Positions 1-5,283 of a DNA stretch of 5,283 bases are shown in pieces. Origin of the DNA: an uncultured Eubacterium sp. (GTDB lineage Bacteria; Bacillota; Clostridia; Oscillospirales; Acutalibacteraceae); the NCBI GenBank assembly GCA_945980015.1, contig CAMFQI010000109.1, forward strand, positions 1 to 5,283, read 5' to 3'. The position numbers were made by a program, and so were the translations under genes. The notes under the pieces were generated by a model. The model did not search any database. It saw only the letters and a program-made list of their open reading frames with translations, and had not been told where the DNA came from. The stretch's first letter is position 1, and each line of letters begins with the position of its first letter.

Positions 1-200
1 ATTCTGACAGTTATTGTATCGTCCTTGCTTTTGAGCATATCGCCCATCATTGAGGCACCTGTAATCAGTCTTCCGAGTGCGGCGGTAACGGTTGCAGATG
101 TTTTATGAATCTGCTCCATTTCATAAACCATATCGGTCGAATCTGTTGCAATAATAAAAGCCGAGCCGTCCGTTGTTATATATCTTACGATTTTTCCCAT
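1..200 (-). CDS. hslO: Hsp33 redox-regulated chaperone, N-terminal fragment (runs off left edge)
   Basis: The first 66 residues begin MGKIVRYITTDGSAFI and contain HKTSATVTAALGRLITGASM, followed by MMGDMLK; this matches the N-terminal domain of the Hsp33 family. Hsp33 is a cytoplasmic holdase, usually about 290 residues, switched on when a C-terminal zinc site of four cysteines is oxidised. That site lies outside the window, so redox control cannot be checked here. The ATG at 198-200 is supported by an AAGAAGG ribosome site nine bases upstream, and the residues after it match the usual family start. The gene begins only four bases after the methyltransferase stop, so it is probably the third gene of the yerC transcription unit. 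The reading frame is open to base 1; the truncation is the window edge and not a mutation. Family assignment is confident despite the short length. Confidence 0.9.
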   Translation of the reverse strand, partial: MGKIVRYITTDGSAFIIATDSTDMVYEMEQIHKTSATVTAALGRLITGASMMGDMLKSKDDTITVR

Positions 201-204
201 AATA

Positions 205-945
205 TTATGCCTTCTTACATACAAAAAATAATCTTTCACTATTTTCATCGGGATTGTTATATGTTAATTCGTCATACACTTTTATATCCACAAATCCCGC
301 ATTTTTAAGTGCATCTTTTAATTCATCAACACTGTAAGCCGTTTCGCAAAATTCTTCGCTTAATCTATCATACGACTGACCGTTGAATCTAAACAAATCA
401 ATCAATATTCTAACAGTTTTTTCGTCAACCTGTTCGTTATCCCAAACAAGAAAATAATTCTCTTCATCAAAAACAAAGGTGTTTCCCGATAATATACATT
501 GATGCTTATAAACAGTATTAACATCAAATACAAATAAACCGTCTTGCTTAAGACTCTTATATACGCAGTTAAATGAACTTTCGACTGCCTCTAGGGTATT
601 TAGGTGATTAATACTGTCAAGACAGCAAATACAGGCGTCAACCTTTGTTTCAAGCTCAAAATCCTGCATATTAGCTTTGAGTAAGGTAAAGTTATCCCCT
701 ATTTGAGAAAGCCTTTGTGAAGCAATTTCTAGCATTTGTTCAGATAAATCTATTCCGATAATGTTATACCCTTTTTTCATAAGCCGTGCGCTCATTGAAG
801 CAGTTCCGCAGGCAAGGTCCAAAACAGTACCCGAACAAATTGAATTATCACAGAAAATGTCAGAAATGTAATCACTTCTGACATCATAATCTACATTTTC
901 ACTTAAATCATCATAAACGGATGAAAGATATTCGTAGCTACTCAT
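205..945 (-). CDS. Class I SAM-dependent methyltransferase, substrate unknown
   Basis: This 246-residue protein has a Rossmann-type class I methyltransferase fold. Motif I is LDLACGTAS (residues 42-50), the glycine-rich S-adenosylmethionine loop. The acidic residue expected to hold the ribose hydroxyls is D66 in IGIDLSEQML. A motif II-like stretch, NMQDFEL, is at 92-98, and FVFDVNT (138-144) resembles the strand and loop that follow in this superfamily. No membrane segment or signal peptide is visible, so it should be cytoplasmic. It most resembles the Methyltransf_11/25 type of small-molecule or protein methyltransferases, but nothing in the sequence gives the substrate. Its ATG sits inside the end of yerC (ATGAGTAG: start and stop overlap by eight bases) and no strong ribosome site precedes it, so translation is probably coupled to yerC. 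Function beyond methyl transfer is not assigned. Confidence 0.88.
   Translation of the reverse strand: MSSYEYLSSVYDDLSENVDYDVRSDYISDIFCDNSICSGTVLDLACGTASMSARLMKKGYNIIGIDLSEQMLEIASQRLSQIGDNFTLLKANMQDFELETKVDACICCLDSINHLNTLEAVESSFNCVYKSLKQDGLFVFDVNTVYKHQCILSGNTFVFDEENYFLVWDNEQVDEKTVRILIDLFRFNGQSYDRLSEEFCETAYSVDELKDALKNAGFVDIKVYDELTYNNPDENSERLFFVCKKA
210..216 (-). promoter_or_regulatory. Ribosome binding site of hslO
   Basis: On the minus strand this reads AAGAAGG, nine bases before the hslO ATG. It lies inside the last codons of the methyltransferase gene, so hslO has its own initiation site although the two genes are almost touching. Confidence 0.75.
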
Positions 946-1240
946 TAAAATTATTCTCGTTTATTCTTTCAAATATTTTATCATATCCGTCACAGCCGTA
1001 TTGCAAAGAACGGTTAACCCTGCTTATAGTTGCAGTTGATGCTCCTGTCTGTTCAACGATATCGGTATAAACAGATTTTTCGGACAGCATTTTTGCTACT
1101 ACAATTCTTTGGCTCAAGGTTTTCAGCTCTTGAACCGTACATAAATCCTCAAAAAAGTCATAGCACTCTTCGAGCGTTTCAAGAGAAAGAATTGCATTAA
1201 AAAGGAAATCCATATTTTCATTTTGCAGCTTATTATTCAT
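938..1240 (-). CDS. yerC: YerC/YecD-family TrpR-like DNA-binding regulator
   Basis: This 100-residue protein matches the YerC/YecD family of Trp-repressor-like proteins of Firmicutes. It has the family pattern NAILSLETLEECYDFFEDLC (residues 15-34), then LSQRIVVAKMLSE (42-54) and a helix-turn-helix around 56-79 with GASTATISRVNRSL (66-79). Family members are small cytoplasmic putative repressors; their ligand and targets are poorly known. I chose the ATG at 1238-1240 because GGTGAT, which pairs with the 16S rRNA tail, lies four bases upstream and because homologues begin close to this point. A GTG at 1247-1249 would add three residues (MID) but has no ribosome site. The gene is first in its unit, directly behind a promoter with an inverted repeat, so autoregulation is possible. 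Its end overlaps the methyltransferase start by eight bases. Confidence 0.88.
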   Translation of the reverse strand: MNNKLQNENMDFLFNAILSLETLEECYDFFEDLCTVQELKTLSQRIVVAKMLSEKSVYTDIVEQTGASTATISRVNRSLQYGCDGYDKIFERINENNFNE

Positions 1241-1244
1241 ATCA

Positions 1245-1250
1245 ATCACC
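1245..1250 (-). promoter_or_regulatory. Ribosome binding site that decides the yerC start
   Basis: The minus strand reads GGTGAT, complementary to AUCACC at the 3' end of 16S rRNA, with four bases before the ATG at 1240. This places the core pairing at normal distance from that ATG. The possible GTG start at 1249 overlaps this site and would leave it unused. Confidence 0.6.
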
Positions 1251-1253
1251 GTT

Positions 1254-1284
1254 TGTTAAAATTATTTACTTTCATATTTTAACA
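1254..1284. repeat. Perfect 9-bp inverted repeat over the yerC promoter, candidate operator
   Basis: TGTTAAAAT (1254-1262) and ATTTTAACA (1276-1284) are exact inverted copies separated by 13 bases, so arm centres are 22 bases apart, about two helical turns. The right arm covers the extended -10, and the symmetry centre (1269) falls at the expected transcription start. A full RNA hairpin would not be transcribed from this promoter, so any role should be at the DNA level. A repressor such as YerC itself is the simplest candidate, but that is inference. The AT-rich context makes a chance repeat possible. Confidence 0.5.
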
Positions 1285-1304
1285 CATTAAATCGTGATAG
1301 TAAA
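1276..1304 (-). promoter_or_regulatory. Sigma-A-type promoter of the yerC unit (extended -10)
   Basis: On the minus strand a -35 box TTTACT (1299-1304) is followed after 17 bases by TAAAAT (1276-1281), five of six matches to TATAAT, preceded by TGT (1282-1284), an extended -10. The start of transcription is expected near 1268-1270, giving a leader of about 29 bases before the yerC ATG. The promoter stands just downstream of the lysA terminator, which supports an independent transcription unit for yerC, the methyltransferase and hslO. It was identified by eye from consensus matches only. Confidence 0.65.
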
Positions 1305-1310
1305 GACCTA

Positions 1311-1348
1311 AATTAAAAAAACAGCGATAAGTTTCCAAATCGCTGTTT
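1311..1348 (-). terminator. Rho-independent terminator after lysA
   Basis: The minus strand forms a 10-bp perfect stem, AAACAGCGAT with ATCGCTGTTT (1339-1348 and 1319-1328), around a 10-base loop, followed at once by a run of T residues ending TTTTAATT. The hairpin begins seven bases after the lysA stop codon and ends the lon-engB-lysA unit. On the plus strand the T run is only three bases, so it should work mainly for minus-strand transcripts. Confidence 0.88.
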
Positions 1349-1355
1349 AGTATAA

Positions 1356-2630
1356 TCATTCAGTAATTAAATCGTTATAAAAATCAAAGCAGTCAAAGGT
1401 TGCAAAATAATCCTTAGGAGTTTCCGCTCTTCTTATAAGTTGGTAGGTTCCGTCCTCTTTGAGCAAAATTTCTGCAGACTTAAGCTTACCGTTGTAATTA
1501 TAACCCATAGAAAAACCGTGAGCACCTGTGTCGTGAATAAAGAGAATATCACCCATCTCAATTTCAGGTAACATTCTGTCAATAGCAAACTTGTCACAGT
1601 TTTCGCAAAGCGAGCCTGTTACATCATATTTATTAGTACATTCTTCATTTTCCTTACCAAGTACGGTTATATGATGATAAGCACCGTAAATAGCGGGACG
1701 CATAAGATTAACTGCGCAAGCGTCAACACCGATATATTCTTTATGAGTATGCTTTTCGTTTATTGCAGTTGTAACAAGACCGCCGAATGGTCCCATCATA
1801 TATCTGCCAAGCTCTGTGCAAAGCTTTACATCGCCCATTCCTGCAGGAACAAGAACCTCGTCAAATACCTTGTGAACGCCCTCGCCGATAACGGCAATAT
1901 CATTTGCCTTCTGCTCAGGTCTGTAAGGAATTCCTACACCACCCGAAAGATTAATAAAGGAAATATGAACGCCAACCTTTTCCTTTAATTCAACGGCAAG
2001 CTCAAACAATACCTTTGCGAGCATTGGGTAATAGTCGTTTGTAACCGTGTTAGAAGCAAGAAAAGCATGAATACCGAATTCTTCAACGCCCTTTTCTTTC
2101 ATTATTTTGAACGCTTCAAAAATTTGAGGAGTGGTCATTCCGTATTTTGCATCACCCGGATTATCCATAATATCATTACTGATTTTGAACATTCCGCCGG
2201 GATTATAACGACAACTCATTTTCTTCGGCAATTCTCCGCAAGCCTTTTCAACCGCTTCAATATGAGTTATGTCATCAAGATTTATAATACCTCCCAAATC
2301 ATTGCAATACTTGAATTCTTCAATAGGAGTATCGTTTGATGAAAACATTATGTCGTCTCCGGTTGCACCTATTGTTTTTGCTATCATTAGTTCTGTTTTT
2401 GACGAACAATCACAGCCGCATCCGTATTCCTGCAAAATTTTAATTAATAACGGATTAGGTGTTGCTTTTACGGCGAAGTACTCCTTGAATCCCTCGTTCC
2501 ACGAAAAAGCATCTTTTAATGCTTTAACATTTTCTCTTATTCCCTTTTCGTCATAAATATGAAAAGGAGTAGGATAATCGTTAATTATTTCCTTTGCCTT
2601 TTCCAATGTAATAAATGGTGTTTTGCTCAT
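1356..2630 (-). CDS. lysA: Diaminopimelate decarboxylase-like PLP enzyme (divergent LysA)
   Basis: This 424-residue protein is a fold-type III PLP decarboxylase (alanine-racemase-like barrel plus C-terminal beta domain) of LysA type. LysA removes CO2 from meso-diaminopimelate to give L-lysine, in the cytoplasm. The PLP lysine is K55 in YFAVKAT. NLSGGVGIPY (227-236) is the glycine-rich phosphate loop, ELGR (273-276) corresponds to the classical EPGR, and CENCD (342-346) to the CESxD motif that brings the catalytic cysteine from the partner subunit of the dimer. Two positions differ from classical LysA: the HIGS region reads HAFLAS (188-193), with Phe where the ring-stacking His is expected, and GAY reads GAH (369-371). 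It probably belongs to a divergent LysA branch; another amino-acid substrate cannot be excluded. I chose the ATG at 2628-2630 because GGAGG lies six bases upstream; an upstream ATG at 2651 would put that site inside the gene. The gene lies 28 bases after engB and ends in a terminator. Confidence 0.85.
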   Translation of the reverse strand: MSKTPFITLEKAKEIINDYPTPFHIYDEKGIRENVKALKDAFSWNEGFKEYFAVKATPNPLLIKILQEYGCGCDCSSKTELMIAKTIGATGDDIMFSSNDTPIEEFKYCNDLGGIINLDDITHIEAVEKACGELPKKMSCRYNPGGMFKISNDIMDNPGDAKYGMTTPQIFEAFKIMKEKGVEEFGIHAFLASNTVTNDYYPMLAKVLFELAVELKEKVGVHISFINLSGGVGIPYRPEQKANDIAVIGEGVHKVFDEVLVPAGMGDVKLCTELGRYMMGPFGGLVTTAINEKHTHKEYIGVDACAVNLMRPAIYGAYHHITVLGKENEECTNKYDVTGSLCENCDKFAIDRMLPEIEMGDILFIHDTGAHGFSMGYNYNGKLKSAEILLKEDGTYQLIRRAETPKDYFATFDCFDFYNDLITE

Positions 2631-2636
2631 TTTTAT

Positions 2637-2641
2637 CCTCC
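2637..2641 (-). promoter_or_regulatory. Ribosome binding site that decides the lysA start
   Basis: GGAGG on the minus strand, six bases before the ATG at 2630 (GGAGGATAAAAATG). It is the strongest ribosome site in the window and argues against the in-frame ATG seven codons upstream, which has no comparable site. Confidence 0.85.
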
Positions 2642-2658
2642 GCATCATCATAGTTTGT

Positions 2659-3237
2659 TTATAGTGAATTTTCTATTAATTGCTTAATTTTGTCGACACC
2701 TAAGCCGTTTTGAGACGAAAACGGAATAATCACGCTTTCGTCAACTGTTTCAAGCTCTTTCAGTAGCTCTGAGCTTCTCTTTTGAAACTCCTTGACCTTG
2801 AGCTTGTCCGCTTTTGTGCAGGCAACAATAAACGGAATCTTCATTTCCTGTAGGAATGAAATCATTGCATAATCATCGGCAGACGGTTTGTGACGCATAT
2901 CAACAAGCTGAACAACAAGCTTTATGTTTCTGTCGGAATTAAAATAGCCCTCCATAAGACCCGCAAATCTTTCCTTTTCGCTATTGCTAAGCTTAGCATA
3001 GCCATAGCCGGGCAAATCAACAAATTTTACTCCGTCAACATCATAGAAATTTATTGTTATTGTTTTTCCCGGTACAGAGCTTACTCTTGCAAGAGATTTT
3101 CTGTTAAACAGTTTATTGAGAAGTGAGCTTTTTCCTACATTGGATCTGCCTGAAAAAACTATTTCACTATCTTCGCTTTCGGGCAGCTGCTCAAATATAC
3201 CGTATGCCCTTTCAAATTTTGCTAAATTATAATTCAT
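2659..3237 (-). CDS. engB: Ribosome biogenesis GTPase EngB/YsxC (YihA)
   Basis: A 192-residue TRAFAC-class GTPase of normal family length. Nucleotide-binding motifs are in order: G1 GRSNVGKS (30-37), G2 around PGKT (56-59), G3 DLPG in VDLPGYGYAK (73-82), G4 TKAD (141-144) and G5 SSQ (174-176). The short N-terminus, GRSNVGKSSLLN and DLPGYGYAK are typical of EngB/YsxC, which helps assemble the large ribosomal subunit in the cytoplasm and is essential in Bacillus subtilis and Escherichia coli. The ATG at 3235-3237 follows the lon stop by one base (TAATATG). The nearest ribosome-site-like stretch, GGTGG inside the end of lon, is about twelve bases away, so translation is probably coupled to lon. 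The lonA-ysxC order is the same in Bacillus subtilis. All GTPase motifs are intact. Confidence 0.96.
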   Translation of the reverse strand: MNYNLAKFERAYGIFEQLPESEDSEIVFSGRSNVGKSSLLNKLFNRKSLARVSSVPGKTITINFYDVDGVKFVDLPGYGYAKLSNSEKERFAGLMEGYFNSDRNIKLVVQLVDMRHKPSADDYAMISFLQEMKIPFIVACTKADKLKVKEFQKRSSELLKELETVDESVIIPFSSQNGLGVDKIKQLIENSL

Positions 3238-3238
3238 A

Positions 3239-5238
3239 TTACTGCGTAACCACCGAGGCTGAATCTGCTTCGGATTTTATTATCATTTCACTTTTTCTTT
3301 TCTTCGGCATATATTCCAAGGCTTGTTCAATAACCTCGTCAAATTTTCCGACACTGATAAATTTTACTGCTGATTTGACCTCGTCGCATATTTCGGTTAA
3401 ATCCTTTTCGTTATCCCTCGGAATAATTACGGTATCACAGCCTGCCTTATAAGCCGCCATTGATTTTTCTTTAAGACCGCCTATTGCAAGTGCCTTGCCC
3501 TTTAAGGATATTTCACCGGTCATAGCGACATTTCTTTTTATGGGGATATCGGTAAGCTCACTTAAAAGCGCAGTTGTTATTGCAAGACCTGCCGAAGGTC
3601 CATCTTTAGGAATTGCTGCTTCGGGAGCGTGAATATGAATATCCTTTGTTTTGTAGAAATCTGCATCAACACCGTATTCATAAGCCTTACTTCTTATGTA
3701 GCTTACGGCGGTTTTTGCACTTTCCTTCATAATGTCTCCGAGATTTCCGGTAAGCTCAATTTTTCCGCTTCCGTCAAGAGCGGAAACCTCAATAGGAAGA
3801 AGCGTGCCTCCAACCTGCGTCCAAGCAAGACCGTTAACTGTTCCTATAGAATTTTCAGCAGGTATTTCGTCCTTGGAATATTTTTCACTACCAAGAAAAT
3901 CCGAAATATTATTTTCGTCAACCTTTAGGCTTTTTGCCCCGTTTTCGATTTCTACGCTTGCTTTACGGCAAAGTGTTGCAATTTGTTTTTCAAGACCTCT
4001 GACTCCGGCTTCTCTTGTGTAGCTTTCAATAATTTTGTACAATGCCTTGTCGCTGATTTTTAGCTCTCTTAAGGACAAAGAGTGCTTTTGAGCTTGTTTT
4101 TTAACTAGATGGCGCTTTGCAATGTTGAACTTTTCTTCAACAGTATAAGAATTAAGTTCAATCACCTCCATTCTGTCATAAAGAGGTGCAGATATTGTTG
4201 AGGTATCATTTGCCGTTGTGATAAACAAAACCTTGCTCAAATCAACGGGAAAATCGATATAGTGGTCACTGAACGAATTGTTTTGTTCAGGGTCGAGTGC
4301 TTCCAACAATGCTGACGACGGATCACCCTTGTAATCACTTCCCACCTTATCAATCTCGTCAAGAAGAATAACGGGATTCATTGTTCCCGCCGTTATAAGA
4401 GCCTCAATAATCCTGCCTGCCATTGCACCGATATAGGTCTTTCTGTGACCTCTGATTTCTGCTTCGTCGTGTACTCCGCCAAGAGCAATGCGAACATATT
4501 TTCTGTTCATTGATTTTGCAAGCGATTTAACAATACTTGTTTTACCGACTCCGGGAGGACCTGCAAGACAGATTATCTGTCCGTTATATTCCTCGGTTCT
4601 TTTCATCACTGCAAGAGATTCAATGATTCTTGTTTTAACCTTATCAAGTCCGAAATGGTCGTTGTCAAGAATTTTTCTTGATTTTTCAAGATTAATGCTT
4701 TGCTTAGAATATACACCGAAAGGAATTTCAAGGCATTTGTCGAGATATGTACGAATTACTGTTGCCTCATGTGAACCGCTCGGCATTTTCATTAGCTTGT
4801 CACATTCCTTGAAAAGCTTTACTTTAATATCTTCATTACAAGCAAGGGCATTTATTTTATTTCTGTATTCATCCGCTTCTTCAATGGGGTTTTCCCCGTC
4901 TCCGAGCTCGTCTGCAATTACCTTCATTTCTTCACGAAGATAATACTCTCTTTGACTCTTGTCAATTTCTTTTTGAAGCTTTTCCTGAATATCTGCCTCA
5001 AGCTCTAATGTGAGTGTTTCCTTTCTCAAAAGTGCTATGAGCTTTCTTATACGTTTTTCCGGATATACCTCTTCGAGCATATCCTGTTTATCGACAAACG
5101 AGAAAAAGCTGTTTTCACATACAAAATCACAAAGGTCACTTATATCGCCAGTAGCAATAATTTTTGCCACTACCTCATTTGATATTTTTTTGAACATTGA
5201 GGCGTATTTTTCATATTCGCTTTTAAGAAGTCTTGAAT
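3239..5238 (-). CDS. lon: ATP-dependent protease Lon, N-terminus missing at contig end
   Basis: Lon is a cytoplasmic hexameric AAA+ serine protease that degrades misfolded and regulatory proteins. Counting from the Met at 5197: the end of the N-domain with its coiled-coil KSQREYYLREEMK (80-92), Walker A GPPGVGKT (213-220), Walker B VILLDEIDK (276-284), the sensor-1 region ITTAND (326-331), and the C-terminal protease domain with KDGPSAG (531-537). The catalytic Ser is S535 and the catalytic Lys K578 in GGLKEK, 43 residues apart as in E. coli Lon (S679/K722). Walker A lies near residue 356 in E. coli Lon, so about 130 N-terminal residues are missing. The Met at 5197 is internal: thirteen further residues (RLLKSEYEKYAS region) continue the Lon match to about 5238, where adapter sequence begins. 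The true start is therefore off the contig. The active sites look intact, and the gene is first of the visible lon-engB-lysA unit. Confidence 0.96.
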
Positions 5239-5283
5239 CTGTCTCTTATACACATCTCCGAGCCCACGAGACGTAGAGGAATC
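5239..5283. other. Illumina Nextera adapter read-through (artefact, not genomic)
   Basis: CTGTCTCTTATACACATCT (5239-5257) is exactly the 19-base Tn5 mosaic end used in Nextera libraries. It is followed by CCGAGCCCACGAGAC (5258-5272), the Nextera read-2 adapter, then an 8-base block GTAGAGGA (5273-5280), which I recall as the N712 i7 index, then ATC, the first bases of the P7 tail. It puts a stop codon (5246-5248) in the lon frame just outside the real sequence. Genomic sequence ends at about 5238; the first adapter base or two could also be genomic by chance. Confidence 0.97.

Noticed and set aside
105..308. Plus-strand open frame of 67 codons across the hslO/methyltransferase junction.
   Set aside because: It is antisense to two recognised genes, has no ribosome site and matches no known family.
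1241..1355. Possible small RNA, riboswitch or leader peptide in the largest intergenic gap.
   Set aside because: The gap is accounted for by the lysA terminator, the yerC promoter with its inverted repeat and a leader of about 29 bases, which is too short for a riboswitch; no small open frame with a ribosome site is seen.
1671..2556. Several plus-strand frames antisense to lysA.
   Set aside because: All lie within a well-conserved enzyme gene on the other strand and none has a family signature or initiation site.
4488..4943. Open frame of 151 codons on the plus strand.
   Set aside because: It is fully antisense to the conserved Walker A and N-domain region of lon, shows no recognisable family or ribosome site, and is serine- and leucine-rich in the way expected for the antisense of an AT-rich gene.
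3239..5197. A short 652-residue Lon starting at the Met at 5197, as a naturally N-truncated protease.
   Set aside because: The frame continues to match Lon for thirteen more residues upstream and is stopped only by adapter sequence. The Met has no ribosome site and lies within the N-domain.
5239..5257. A Tn5/IS50-like mosaic end, which could suggest a transposon next to lon.
   Set aside because: It continues straight into Nextera adapter and index sequence, so it is library-preparation sequence and not a natural insertion.
5010..5276. Plus-strand open frame ending in YTHLRAHET.
   Set aside because: It is antisense to lon, and its C-terminus is the translation of Nextera adapter.
1..5283. 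Search for CRISPR repeats, tRNA genes, defence genes, phage genes or tandem repeats.
   Set aside because: Nothing repeated with regular spacing and no tRNA-like or phage-like sequence was seen; the window is almost entirely filled by six recognised genes.

Overview
The window is an AT-rich stretch of bacterial DNA in which every gene lies on the minus strand. Gene content and order point to a low-GC Firmicute, most likely a Clostridia/Ruminococcaceae-type gut anaerobe. The reasons are lon followed directly by the ribosome-assembly GTPase gene engB/ysxC (the Bacillus/Clostridia order), a YerC/YecD TrpR-like regulator, GGAGG-type ribosome binding sites and A/T-rich codons. This placement is an inference from gene content; no 16S or other marker is present.

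Read in the direction of transcription (high to low coordinates) there are two transcription units. Unit 1 (5238 to about 1311) carries the ATP-dependent protease Lon (N-terminus missing), then EngB one base after the lon stop, then a diaminopimelate-decarboxylase-like PLP enzyme (LysA) 28 bases further on with a strong GGAGG site. It closes with a clear intrinsic terminator. Unit 2 (from about 1304) starts at a good extended -10 promoter just past that terminator. It carries the small TrpR-like regulator YerC, a SAM-dependent methyltransferase overlapping it by 8 bases, and, after 4 bases, the start of the redox-regulated chaperone Hsp33 (hslO), which runs off the left edge.

The two units mix protein quality control (Lon, Hsp33), ribosome assembly (EngB), lysine/peptidoglycan precursor metabolism (LysA) and one regulator. 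This is ordinary core chromosome. I see no mobile element, CRISPR, defence system, RNA gene or cryptic novel system.

Three things deserve attention. (1) The last 45 bases (5239-5283) are not biological: they are an Illumina Nextera adapter including an index, so lon is cut by the end of real sequence rather than by mutation. (2) A perfect 9-bp inverted repeat overlaps the -10 of the yerC promoter and is centred on the expected transcription start, a plausible operator. (3) The LysA homologue departs from the classical family at several active-site positions.
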